Below, in pieces: positions 53,788-61,051 of a stretch of 64,000 bases of DNA. Origin of the DNA: Clostridia bacterium (GTDB lineage: Bacteria > Bacillota > Clostridia > Oscillospirales > Acutalibacteraceae); the NCBI GenBank assembly GCA_017559305.1, contig JAFYSP010000011.1:1-64000 (forward strand), in the 5' to 3' direction. The position numbers and the translations under genes are program-made. How positions within the stretch are numbered: position 1 is the first letter of the stretch; the number at the start of each line of letters is the position of its first letter. The notes below the pieces were generated by a model. That model ran no database searches, had not been told where the DNA came from, and saw nothing but the letters and a program-made list of their open reading frames with translations.

Positions 53788-54993
53788 ATGGATATAAATA
53801 GCAATGATATCGAACTTATCGTTAAAAAAGTCATAAGCTCGATGAATGCCACTTCTGATGCTTCTGTTTCAGCACCTAAGAGCAATGCAATTCCCGATAA
53901 GGCAAGAGTAGCAATGCTCACCTCTCTCGAAAACTTTGAAATCAAGGAATACCCAATGCCTAAACTTGGAGATGGCGATATTCTTGTCAAGGTTGAGGGA
54001 TGCGGCGTCTGCGGAACAGATGCTCACGAATTCAAGCGCGATCCATTCGGTCTTATCCCTGTAGCACTCGGTCATGAGGGAACAGGTGAGATAGTAGCCA
54101 TGGGTAAAAACGTATCCAAGGATAGCGCTGGTAAACCCCTTAAAGTAGGCGATAAGGTTGTTACTTGTATGATTTTCAAGGATAATCCTGATATCACAAT
54201 GTTCGACCTTAATAAACAGAATGTCGGCGGCGCAGACGTTTATGGACTTTTGCCCGATGACGATGTCCATCTCAACGGATGGTTTGCAGATTACATAGTT
54301 GTCCGTGAGGGTTCAACAGTATTCAACGTAAGCGATCTTGATCTTGATTCAAGAATTCTTATCGAGCCATCAGCAGTTCTTATTCACGCTGTTGAAAGAG
54401 CAAAATCGGTTGGAATCCTTCGTTTCAACTCAAGAGTAGTAGTTCAGGGTTGCGGACCTATCGGTCTTATCTGTATTGCAGTTCTCCGCACACTCGGTAT
54501 TGAAAATATCGTAGCGGTTGACGGTGAAGACAAGCGCCTTGAATTTGCAAAACTCATGGGAGCAACTGCAACGGTTAACTTCAAGAACTTCCAGGGCGCA
54601 GAAGCACTTGCTAACGGCGTCAAGGATGCATTCGGCGGTTACTTTGCAGACTTCGGTTTCCAGTGCACAGGTTCACCTGTAGCGCATGCAAACATTTATA
54701 AATTCATAAGAAACGGTGGCGGACTTTGCGAACTCGGCTTCTTTATCAACGGCGGAGATGCAACAATCAACCCCCATTTCGATATCTGCGCAAAAGAAAT
54801 CACAACAGTTGGTTCTTGGGTATACACCCTCCGCGATTATGCAACCACATTTGATTTCCTCAAGCGTGCAAAGGGAATAGGACTTCCCCTTGAAAAACTC
54901 ATCACTCATAAGTTCAAGCTTGATGATATTAACGAAGCACTTAAGACAAACCTTGCAATGCAGGGTCTTAAGATAGCAATCGTTAATGAATAA
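53788..54993 (+). CDS. Zinc-dependent alcohol dehydrogenase with N-terminal encapsulation peptide
   Basis: 401-residue medium-chain dehydrogenase. Residues 1-40 are extra: helix DIELIVKKVISSMNAT, then a Ser/Ala/Pro linker. Catalytic zinc site: C75 in GCGVCGTDAH, H96 and E97 in GHEGTGE. The four-Cys structural zinc lobe is missing. The NAD Rossmann motif is QGCGPIGLICIAV. It probably reduces propionaldehyde to propanol, recycling NADH made by the aldehyde dehydrogenase; it could also reduce lactaldehyde to propanediol. It takes the place of the iron-type PduQ. Confidence 0.87.
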   Translation: MDINSNDIELIVKKVISSMNATSDASVSAPKSNAIPDKARVAMLTSLENFEIKEYPMPKLGDGDILVKVEGCGVCGTDAHEFKRDPFGLIPVALGHEGTGEIVAMGKNVSKDSAGKPLKVGDKVVTCMIFKDNPDITMFDLNKQNVGGADVYGLLPDDDVHLNGWFADYIVVREGSTVFNVSDLDLDSRILIEPSAVLIHAVERAKSVGILRFNSRVVVQGCGPIGLICIAVLRTLGIENIVAVDGEDKRLEFAKLMGATATVNFKNFQGAEALANGVKDAFGGYFADFGFQCTGSPVAHANIYKFIRNGGGLCELGFFINGGDATINPHFDICAKEITTVGSWVYTLRDYATTFDFLKRAKGIGLPLEKLITHKFKLDDINEALKTNLAMQGLKIAIVNE

Positions 54994-55007
54994 GCGGGGT
55001 AACTGAT

Positions 55008-55322
55008 ATGGGTATGGCGACAGGCTTTATCGAGGTCTACGGACTTGCAGCGGCTTTTGTAGCATGTGATGCAGGATGCAAAGCGGCAGACGTTACAGTA
55101 GAGCATTTCGATAAAAATAAACCCGGCAATCCGGACGGACTTGAAGTCCCCCTTATTGTGTGTGTAAAATTCCGTGGTAACGTTGATTCGGTTACAGCCG
55201 CAATAGAGGCAGCAAAATCAGCCGCTATGACGGTTTCAGGAGTTGTAAGCACTCATATAATAGCAAACACAGAAGCTGATACAGAAAAAATGTTGAAGCT
55301 CAACGCATTTGATAAAAAATAA
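55008..55322 (+). CDS. BMC shell hexamer protein (divergent BMC-H)
   Basis: 104-residue BMC-H (ATGFIEVYGLAAAFVACDAGCKAADV, then LIVCVKFRGNVDSVTAAIEAA, each part of the BMC fold). It differs from the PduA-like copies by a longer beta2-beta3 region (DKNKPGNPDGLEVP) at the pore, where PduA-like proteins have KIGSG. ATG at 55008 or 55014 could be the start; GGGG lies upstream. It is the first of a run of shell genes. Confidence 0.9.
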   Translation: MGMATGFIEVYGLAAAFVACDAGCKAADVTVEHFDKNKPGNPDGLEVPLIVCVKFRGNVDSVTAAIEAAKSAAMTVSGVVSTHIIANTEADTEKMLKLNAFDKK

Positions 55323-55340
55323 TTTTCGGAGGAAATAAAT

Positions 55341-55619
55341 ATGGCACTCGAAGCACTTGGAATGGTAGAAACCAGAGGTCTTGTAGCATCTATCGAAGCA
55401 GCTGATGCAATGGCAAAGGCAGCAAACGTTGAACTCATCGGTACCGAGAAAATCGGTTCAGGACTCGTATCTGTTATGGTACGTGGCGACGTCGGTGCAG
55501 TTAAGGCAGCAACAGAGGCAGGCGCATCTGCAGCATCTAAACTCGGCGAACTCGTAGCAGTACACGTAATCCCCAGACCTCATGCAGATGTTGAAAAAAT
55601 TCTGCCCAGTCTTAAATAA
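55341..55619 (+). CDS. BMC shell hexamer protein (PduA/PduJ-like, copy 1)
   Basis: 92-residue major shell subunit with canonical BMC fold: [20 protein letters not shown], pore loop [23 protein letters not shown] and [26 protein letters not shown]. It is almost identical to the copies at 56130 and 56471 (Ala vs Val at residue 24, Ser vs Thr near the C terminus). The GSG pore is the type thought to pass small polar metabolites. Confidence 0.95.
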   Translation: MALEALGMVETRGLVASIEAADAMAKAANVELIGTEKIGSGLVSVMVRGDVGAVKAATEAGASAASKLGELVAVHVIPRPHADVEKILPSLK

Positions 55620-55635
55620 TCAGGAGTAATTAGAT

Positions 55636-55965
55636 ATGTCTTTAGGATTTGTAGAAGTCCAGAGCGTCACAGGTGCTGTTGACTGCCTGGATATAATGTG
55701 TAAATCCGCAGATGTACGGTTTGTAACATGGGAACGTAAGCTCGGCGGCAGACTTGTAACCATCATAATTGAAGGTCAGATTTCTGCAGTCACAGCGGCA
55801 GTAGAAAATGCAGTTAATAGCGCTATTATCAAGCCGGCAGCACATGCTGTCATAGCAAATCCTCATCCCGAGGTAATAAGACTTGTTGAACTCAGCGCAT
55901 CAAGAATTGCGAAGAAACTTGCCGAACAGCAAAAAGCAGACGATTCTCACGTTCAGGAAGTATAG
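55636..55965 (+). CDS. BMC shell hexamer protein with C-terminal extension
   Basis: 109-residue BMC-H ([41 protein letters not shown]). The pore segment is KLGGRLV, with an Arg where the PduA-like copies have Ser-Gly-Leu, so the pore should carry positive charge. A helical, charged C-terminal tail of about 20 residues ([20 protein letters not shown]) extends beyond the fold. RBS AGGAG. Confidence 0.92.
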   Translation: MSLGFVEVQSVTGAVDCLDIMCKSADVRFVTWERKLGGRLVTIIIEGQISAVTAAVENAVNSAIIKPAAHAVIANPHPEVIRLVELSASRIAKKLAEQQKADDSHVQEV

Positions 55966-55976
55966 AGGTGGTCATT

Positions 55977-56408
55977 ATGGCAGAAAACTCAGTATTCATG
56001 TCAAAAGATGATGTTAAACCCGTAAGTAAACCCTTGGAAGAGGTTAAACCTGTCAAAAAGGAAGAAAAACCTGCTCCCAAGGAAACAAATAAAGTAAATA
56101 CACAAACAACCGTTATGGAGGAAAAGAAAATGGCACTTGAAGCACTTGGAATGGTAGAAACCAGAGGTCTCGTAGCATCAATCGAAGCAGCCGATGCAAT
56201 GGTAAAGGCAGCAAACGTTGAACTCATCGGCACCGAGAAAATCGGTTCCGGACTCGTATCTGTTATGGTACGTGGCGACGTCGGCGCAGTTAAGGCAGCA
56301 ACAGAGGCAGGCGCATCTGCAGCATCTAAACTCGGCGAACTCGTAGCAGTACACGTAATCCCCAGACCCCACGCAGACGTTGAGAAGATTCTTCCCACAC
56401 TCAAATAA
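55977..56408 (+). CDS. BMC-H shell protein (copy 2) with Lys/Pro-rich N-terminal extension
   Basis: 143 residues: a 51-residue hydrophilic extension ([19 protein letters not shown]; repeated KP/KE motifs) followed by a full PduA/J-like BMC-H domain from residue 52. I start at 55977 after AGAGGTGG. Within the gene, GGAGGAAAAG at 56117-56126 precedes the ATG at 56130 that starts the canonical [10 protein letters not shown] domain, so a 92-residue short form is likely made too. The domain is identical in protein sequence to copy 3. The extension may face the lumen or cytosol and tether cargo; this is not known. Confidence 0.85.
   Translation: MAENSVFMSKDDVKPVSKPLEEVKPVKKEEKPAPKETNKVNTQTTVMEEKKMALEALGMVETRGLVASIEAADAMVKAANVELIGTEKIGSGLVSVMVRGDVGAVKAATEAGASAASKLGELVAVHVIPRPHADVEKILPTLK
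56117..56132 (+). promoter_or_regulatory. Internal ribosome-binding site and start within the extended BMC-H gene
   Basis: GGAGGAAAAG followed by ATG at 56130 exactly matches the layout before the other two copies (GGAGGAAATAAAT-ATG at copy 1, GGAGGAAATCAAA-ATG at copy 3). It is in frame with the 55977 start, so long and short proteins could come from one gene. Confidence 0.65.
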
Positions 56409-56470
56409 TTCATTTAATTTAATCTATTACCGCTAATGCGGATGGAAATTTTTATCAGGAGGAAATCAAA

Positions 56471-56749
56471 ATGGCACTCGAAGCACTCGGAATGGTAGAA
56501 ACCAGAGGTCTTGTAGCATCTATCGAAGCAGCCGATGCAATGGTAAAGGCAGCTAACGTAGAGCTCATCGGTACCGAAAAGATCGGTTCCGGACTTGTAT
56601 CAGTTATGGTGCGCGGTGATGTTGGCGCTGTTAAGGCAGCAACAGAGGCAGGCGCTTCTGCGGCTTCTAAACTCGGCGAGTTGGTTGCAGTTCATGTAAT
56701 CCCCAGACCTCACGCAGATGTCGAAAAGATTTTACCTACTCTTAAATAA
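56471..56749 (+). CDS. BMC shell hexamer protein (PduA/PduJ-like, copy 3)
   Basis: 92 residues, identical in protein sequence to the BMC domain of copy 2 and two residues different from copy 1, while the DNA differs at many third positions (for example in the [11 protein letters not shown] region). RBS CAGGAGGAAA. It is a canonical BMC-H with the KIGSG pore and probably forms, with copies 1 and 2, the bulk of the shell facets. Confidence 0.95.
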   Translation: MALEALGMVETRGLVASIEAADAMVKAANVELIGTEKIGSGLVSVMVRGDVGAVKAATEAGASAASKLGELVAVHVIPRPHADVEKILPTLK

Positions 56750-56799
56750 GAGAATAAAATCATAAGACGTAATTGATCAGTTACAATGTGGTATATTTA

Positions 56800-56823
56800 T
56801 GGCTCCCGCGGCCGCGGGAGCCA
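56800..56823 (+). other. Perfect GC-rich 24-bp palindrome
   Basis: TGGCTCCCGCGGCCGCGGGAGCCA reads the same on both strands (20 of the central 22 bases are G/C) inside an otherwise AT-rich spacer; the arms are 56800-56811 and 56812-56823. No T run follows, so it is not a typical terminator. It may be an mRNA-stability or processing hairpin between the BMC-H and BMC-P genes. Confidence 0.8.
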
Positions 56824-56873
56824 AAGCCACACTAAACACACGTTTCCAATTAATTCGAAAGGAAAGCAAAACA

Positions 56874-57134
56874 ATGATCGTAGGTAAGGTTGTTGGAAGT
56901 GTAGTCGCTACACGCAAGAATGAGCGTCTCTTAGGTAGTAAATTTATGATTGTAGAGCCGCTTAAAAATATGGATAACAATGGCAGAATTATTGCGGTTG
57001 ATAACGTTGGCGCAGGTATTGGTGAAACAGTTCTTGTTGCTCTTGGCAGCGCCGCAAGAATCGGATGCGCTATGAATGAAGCACCTGTAGATGCCGCAAT
57101 CGTAGGAATTATTGATAACTCAATAGGTTTATAA
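56874..57134 (+). CDS. BMC shell vertex protein (EutN/CcmL type, BMC-P)
   Basis: 86-residue pentamer-forming subunit: MIVGKVVGSVVATRKNERLLG, KFMIVEPL, IIAVDNVGAGIGETVLVALGSAAR, and AAIVGIIDNSI, all in family positions. The start at 56874 follows GAAAGGAAAG; a longer in-frame reading from 56799 would run through the GC palindrome and is rejected. Only one BMC-P is present; pentamers are needed in only 12 copies per shell, which fits placement behind a hairpin. Confidence 0.94.
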   Translation: MIVGKVVGSVVATRKNERLLGSKFMIVEPLKNMDNNGRIIAVDNVGAGIGETVLVALGSAARIGCAMNEAPVDAAIVGIIDNSIGL

Positions 57135-57151
57135 AGAAAGAATAACTAACA

Positions 57152-58477
57152 ATGAAAATCACGGAACTTTCAGAAGTACTTAAAAATGGTGGAGTAGTCG
57201 GCGCAGGTGGCGCGGGCTTTCCTTCTTATGCAAAACTTAATGAAAAGGCCGATACTATAATTCTCAACTGCGCAGAATGTGAACCTCTTTTGCAACTTCA
57301 TAAGCAGATGCTTTCGATGTATGCTTATGAGATAATGACAGCACTTAACGAGGTTAAGGAAGCAGTCGGCGCAGAGAAGGTTATTATCGCAGTTAAGCCT
57401 TCATACAAAAAAGCGGTGGAAGCGGTTAAATCCCTTCTGCCTGATTTTGCTGGTATGGAAATTGGCTTTTTGCCCGAAGCATATCCTTCAGGCGATGAGG
57501 TGGTAACCATCTATGAAACTACCGGTAGGGTAGTAGAAGCAGGTAAAATACCGATTACTGTCGGTGTCATAGTTTATAACGTTGAAACAATGTTCAATGC
57601 TTATAACATAATCAAAAATAATAAGGGCGTAACTGAAAAATACATTACCGTAACAGGCGCAGTAAAACATCCTGTAACAGTAAAAGTTCCCCTTGGAATA
57701 ACTTATGACGAGGTAATTGCTCTTGCAGGCGGCGCTACGATAGATGAATATGAAATCATCGCAGGCGGACCGATGACAGGACCCATTGCCAAGGGTTATG
57801 ACGTTGTAACCAAAACTTCAAACGCTCTCATAATTCTCCCACCCGAGCATTATGTGGTCAAGCGCAAAGAGGTTAATATAAACGTTTCGATGAAAAGAGC
57901 AATGTCGGCTTGTTGCCAGTGCAGATACTGCACGGATTTGTGCCCTCGTAATCTTTTGGGTCATCCTATTGACCCTGCAAAACTTATGAGAGCAGTATCA
58001 ACAAACTGTACTACCGACCCCGCACCGTTTCTCAATGCGAATTTCTGTTGCGGATGCAGTCTTTGCGAAATGTTCTCTTGCTTCCAGGGACTCAGCCCCA
58101 AGGCAATAATCGGCTCGGTCAGAGGCGAACTTGCCAAAAACGGCGTACCGAGACCTGAAGCAAAAATGAAGGAAGTCAATCCTTCAAGAAGCGGCAGACT
58201 TATATCGGTTGAGCGCTTGATTTCAAGACTCGGACTTGAGGAATATAAAGCCGCGGCACCCTATGAAGAAAAAGCGGTTGCCTTTAATAAGGTTAAACTT
58301 ATGCTTTCTCAAAATATCGGAGCTCCAAGTACTCCTTGCGTAGCGGTTGGAGATAAAGTGACAATGGGCGATAAGATTGCCGATTCATCACCTGATAAAC
58401 TCTCTGTTGCACTTCATGCATCTATCAGCGGCGAAGTAACAGAGGTAACCGATAGATATATAATTATTAAAGCTTGA
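57152..58477 (+). CDS. PduS/RnfC-like Fe-S flavoprotein
   Basis: 441 residues. N-terminal RnfC-type nucleotide-binding region GGVVGAGGAGFPSYAKLN (12-29) and NCAECEPLL; an SLBB-like domain near 165-215 (ITVTGAVKHPVTVKVPLG). Two 4Fe-4S motifs lie at about 250-310 (CCQCRYCTDLCP, then CCGCSLCEMFSC). In Pdu systems PduS reduces cobalamin; no B12 enzyme is encoded here, so it more likely passes electrons between NADH and an acceptor, perhaps through the PduT-type shell protein encoded next. Confidence 0.9.
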   Translation: MKITELSEVLKNGGVVGAGGAGFPSYAKLNEKADTIILNCAECEPLLQLHKQMLSMYAYEIMTALNEVKEAVGAEKVIIAVKPSYKKAVEAVKSLLPDFAGMEIGFLPEAYPSGDEVVTIYETTGRVVEAGKIPITVGVIVYNVETMFNAYNIIKNNKGVTEKYITVTGAVKHPVTVKVPLGITYDEVIALAGGATIDEYEIIAGGPMTGPIAKGYDVVTKTSNALIILPPEHYVVKRKEVNINVSMKRAMSACCQCRYCTDLCPRNLLGHPIDPAKLMRAVSTNCTTDPAPFLNANFCCGCSLCEMFSCFQGLSPKAIIGSVRGELAKNGVPRPEAKMKEVNPSRSGRLISVERLISRLGLEEYKAAAPYEEKAVAFNKVKLMLSQNIGAPSTPCVAVGDKVTMGDKIADSSPDKLSVALHASISGEVTEVTDRYIIIKA

Positions 58478-58491
58478 AAGGAGACAAACTA

Positions 58492-59040
58492 ATGGGTAAA
58501 GCAATCGGAATGGTAGAACTCACTACCGTGTCTGCCGGTGTTACTTGTGCAGATACAATGATTAAAACTGCCGAAGTTGATATTATTCAAAGCTCAACTG
58601 TTTGTCCCGGCAAGTATATCGTTATAATTAGCGGTGAACTCAGTGCCGTAAAAGCATCTGTAGAAGCCGCAAAATCTATAAGAGCAGATAAGGTTATCGA
58701 CAGTTTTGTTCTCGGTAATCCTGCAGATGCAATTTTCCCCGCAATTTATGGCGCAACTGCACCTGAAAACCCCGAAGCACTCGGAGTTTTAGAAAGTTAT
58801 TCTGCAGCAAGTGCAATTGTAGCCGCCGATACCGCCGCAAAGACAAGTCTTGTAGACCTTGTTGAACTTCGTCTTGCAAAAGGCATGTGCGGAAAATCAT
58901 ATCTTTTCATCACAGGTACAGTTTCTGCCGTACAGGCGGCAATTGAAAAGGCACAATCTGAAGTGGCAGAAAAGGGAATGTTACTCGATAGTTCAGTAAT
59001 CCCAAGCCCCGATAAAAAACTCTGGCAAAGCATTCTTTAA
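58492..59040 (+). CDS. BMC shell trimer protein (PduT-like BMC-T)
   Basis: 182 residues with two tandem BMC domains (1-88 and 93-182). Start at 58492 (MGKAIGMVELTTV) after AAAGGAGA. The first-domain pore carries STVCPGKY with Cys at position 38, the residue that ligates a 4Fe-4S cluster at the trimer centre in PduT. The second domain has GMCGKSY with Cys133 at the equivalent place. It directly follows the PduS-like gene, whose product is the expected electron partner. Confidence 0.92.
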   Translation: MGKAIGMVELTTVSAGVTCADTMIKTAEVDIIQSSTVCPGKYIVIISGELSAVKASVEAAKSIRADKVIDSFVLGNPADAIFPAIYGATAPENPEALGVLESYSAASAIVAADTAAKTSLVDLVELRLAKGMCGKSYLFITGTVSAVQAAIEKAQSEVAEKGMLLDSSVIPSPDKKLWQSIL

Positions 59041-59062
59041 TTAAGAGATAAGGAGAAAATCA

Positions 59063-59821
59063 ATGTTAGCCATTGAACGCAGAAGTGCGATACTCTCAAA
59101 ACTCGTTGTAGAAGGTAAGGTACTCGTCAGTGACCTCAGCCGTGAATTCGGTGTTACTGAAGAAACAATCCGCCGAGATCTTGAAAAACTCGATAAAGAC
59201 GGTCTCGTTCATAAAACTTACGGTGGAGCGGTTAAGGCAGAAAATATTAACCTTGACCTTCCTTTCCAAGTCAGAAAGCAAAAAAACGTTGATATGAAAC
59301 AGCATATTGCGGCAGTTATCGCATCAACGATAAACGACGGCGCATATCTTATGCTCGACTCAAGTACAACTGCTCTTTGTGTCATTAAACATATAATGAA
59401 CCGCAAGGATATTACAATCATTACGAACTCAATAGAAATACTTATTGAACTTTGTAATAAATCTGATTGGAATATAATTTCCACAGGTGGCGCACTCAAG
59501 CAGGGCGGCTTGTCACTTGTTGGATATCAAGCAGAAAAGATGCTTTCGGGATTCCATGTTGATATGGCTATTTGCTCTTGTAAGGGAATTGATGCCGAGG
59601 TTGGCGTAACAGATTCCAATGAGAGAGATTCTGCCGTAAAAACCGCAATGTTCCAGTCGGCAAAGAAAAGAGTCCTTGCAGTTGACTCAACAAAATTTGA
59701 TAAAGCATCATTTGTCAAGGTCTGCGATTTGTCATACGTTGATACAGTCGTAACCGACATCGAGCCCGATCAGATTTGGCTCAATCGTTTTGCAGATAAT
59801 AACGTAGAAATACTTTATTGA
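59063..59821 (+). CDS. DeoR-family transcriptional regulator
   Basis: 252 residues. N-terminal winged helix-turn-helix (MLAIERRSAILSKLV; VLVSDLSREFGVTEETIRRD; GLVHKTYGGAV, about 1-57) and a C-terminal sugar-phosphate-sensing DeoRC domain (DSSTTALCVIKHI, ITNSIEILIEL, DMAICSCKGID, KKRVLAVDSTKFDKASF). RBS AAGGAG. Encoded within the BMC operon, it is the obvious candidate to respond to a sugar phosphate and control the two operon promoters; its operator may be the TTTTCTTTG repeat. Confidence 0.92.
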   Translation: MLAIERRSAILSKLVVEGKVLVSDLSREFGVTEETIRRDLEKLDKDGLVHKTYGGAVKAENINLDLPFQVRKQKNVDMKQHIAAVIASTINDGAYLMLDSSTTALCVIKHIMNRKDITIITNSIEILIELCNKSDWNIISTGGALKQGGLSLVGYQAEKMLSGFHVDMAICSCKGIDAEVGVTDSNERDSAVKTAMFQSAKKRVLAVDSTKFDKASFVKVCDLSYVDTVVTDIEPDQIWLNRFADNNVEILY

Positions 59822-59837
59822 TACCTTGGAGGCAAAA

Positions 59838-61037
59838 ATGAGAATTCTTGTTGTTAATGCAGGAAGTTCATCACTCAAATATCAACTTATTGATATGACT
59901 GATGAATCTGTTCTTGTTAAAGGTCTTTGTGAAAATATCGGCACAAAGGGTAATATCACTCATAAAACAGGTGACGGCAGAAAATATGAAGCCGATTATC
60001 CAATGCCCACTCATAAACAAGCCATATCCTTGGTCTTAAAACTTATAACCGAGGGTGAATATGCCGTTATTTCCGATATAAGTGAAATCGGCGCAGTAGG
60101 ACATAGAGTTGCACACGGTGGCGAAAAACTCCGCCGTTCAACCGTGATTGACGATGAGGTTCTGAATTATCTCGAAACAATCGTTCCTATAAATCCTTTG
60201 CACGGCCCTCCGGCAATCCTTGGAATGCGCGCTTGTATCGACCTTATGCCTACAACCTTGCAGGTTGGCGTATTTGATACTTCTTTCTATGGTGAAATTC
60301 CGGATTACAACTATATTTATCCTATTCCTTATAGTTTCTATGAGGAAGACAGAATCCGTAAATACGGTTTCCACGGAACTTCTCATCGCTACGTAATGGG
60401 AAGAACCGCTGAAATCCTCGGCAAAGACCCCAAAGATATCAATATGATTACCTGCCACCTTGGTAACGGCTCATCTGTTACTGCAGAAAAGGGCGGAGTT
60501 GCAATTGATACTTCAATGGGCTTTACTCCACAAGACGGCGTCGTAATGGGCACCCGTTCAGGCGCTATGGACCCCACAGTTGTTACCTATATTATGAAAA
60601 ATAAAGGTATTTCAGCCGAAGAGGCAGAAAACCTTATCAATAAAAAATCAGGAATTCTCGGTGTTTCGGGAGTTTCAAACGACCTTCGTGAAATTGCCGC
60701 CGAAGCAGAAAAAGGTAACTACAGAGCAGAACTTTCAAGAAAAATGCTCGCAAACAGCATCAAAAAACTCATCGGCGCATATACCGCTGAACTCAATGGA
60801 CTTGACGTTCTTGTTTTCACTGCTGGTATCGGAGAAAACGATGCAAAGGTTCGCGAAATGGTATGTGAAAACCTCGAATATCTCGGAATTAAATTTGATG
60901 TAAATGCAAATATGAGCGCTCCTCGTGGAGAAGAAGCAGTTCTTTCAACTGCCGATTCAAAGGTTAAGGTGCTTGTAGTTCCCACAAATGAAGAACTTAT
61001 GATTGCACGTGATACAGCAAGTATTGCCGCAAAATAA
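59838..61037 (+). CDS. ackA: Acetate/propionate kinase
   Basis: 399 residues. Start at 59838 (MRILVVNAGSSSLKYQLIDM) after TTGGAGG; the in-frame TTG at 59826 overlaps that site. Family motifs: NAGSSSLKY, VGHRVAHGGEK, GVFDTSFY, YGFHGTSHRYV, HLGNGSSV, DTSMGFTPQDGVVMGTRSG and FTAGIGEN. It makes ATP from acyl phosphate; beside PduL and the aldehyde dehydrogenase, propionyl phosphate is the likely substrate. No encapsulation peptide is seen, consistent with a cytosolic final step. Confidence 0.94.
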   Translation: MRILVVNAGSSSLKYQLIDMTDESVLVKGLCENIGTKGNITHKTGDGRKYEADYPMPTHKQAISLVLKLITEGEYAVISDISEIGAVGHRVAHGGEKLRRSTVIDDEVLNYLETIVPINPLHGPPAILGMRACIDLMPTTLQVGVFDTSFYGEIPDYNYIYPIPYSFYEEDRIRKYGFHGTSHRYVMGRTAEILGKDPKDINMITCHLGNGSSVTAEKGGVAIDTSMGFTPQDGVVMGTRSGAMDPTVVTYIMKNKGISAEEAENLINKKSGILGVSGVSNDLREIAAEAEKGNYRAELSRKMLANSIKKLIGAYTAELNGLDVLVFTAGIGENDAKVREMVCENLEYLGIKFDVNANMSAPRGEEAVLSTADSKVKVLVVPTNEELMIARDTASIAAK

Positions 61038-61051
61038 ATAGGAGAGTAATT

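Noticed and set aside
55341..56749. BMC-H copies as an assembly duplication
   Set aside because: The copies differ at many synonymous positions and in flanking DNA, so they are real paralogues.
56799..56873. Longer N terminus for the EutN-type shell protein
   Set aside because: It would translate the GC-rich palindrome into Ala/Pro repeats. The start at 56874 has a good ribosome site and matches the family N terminus.
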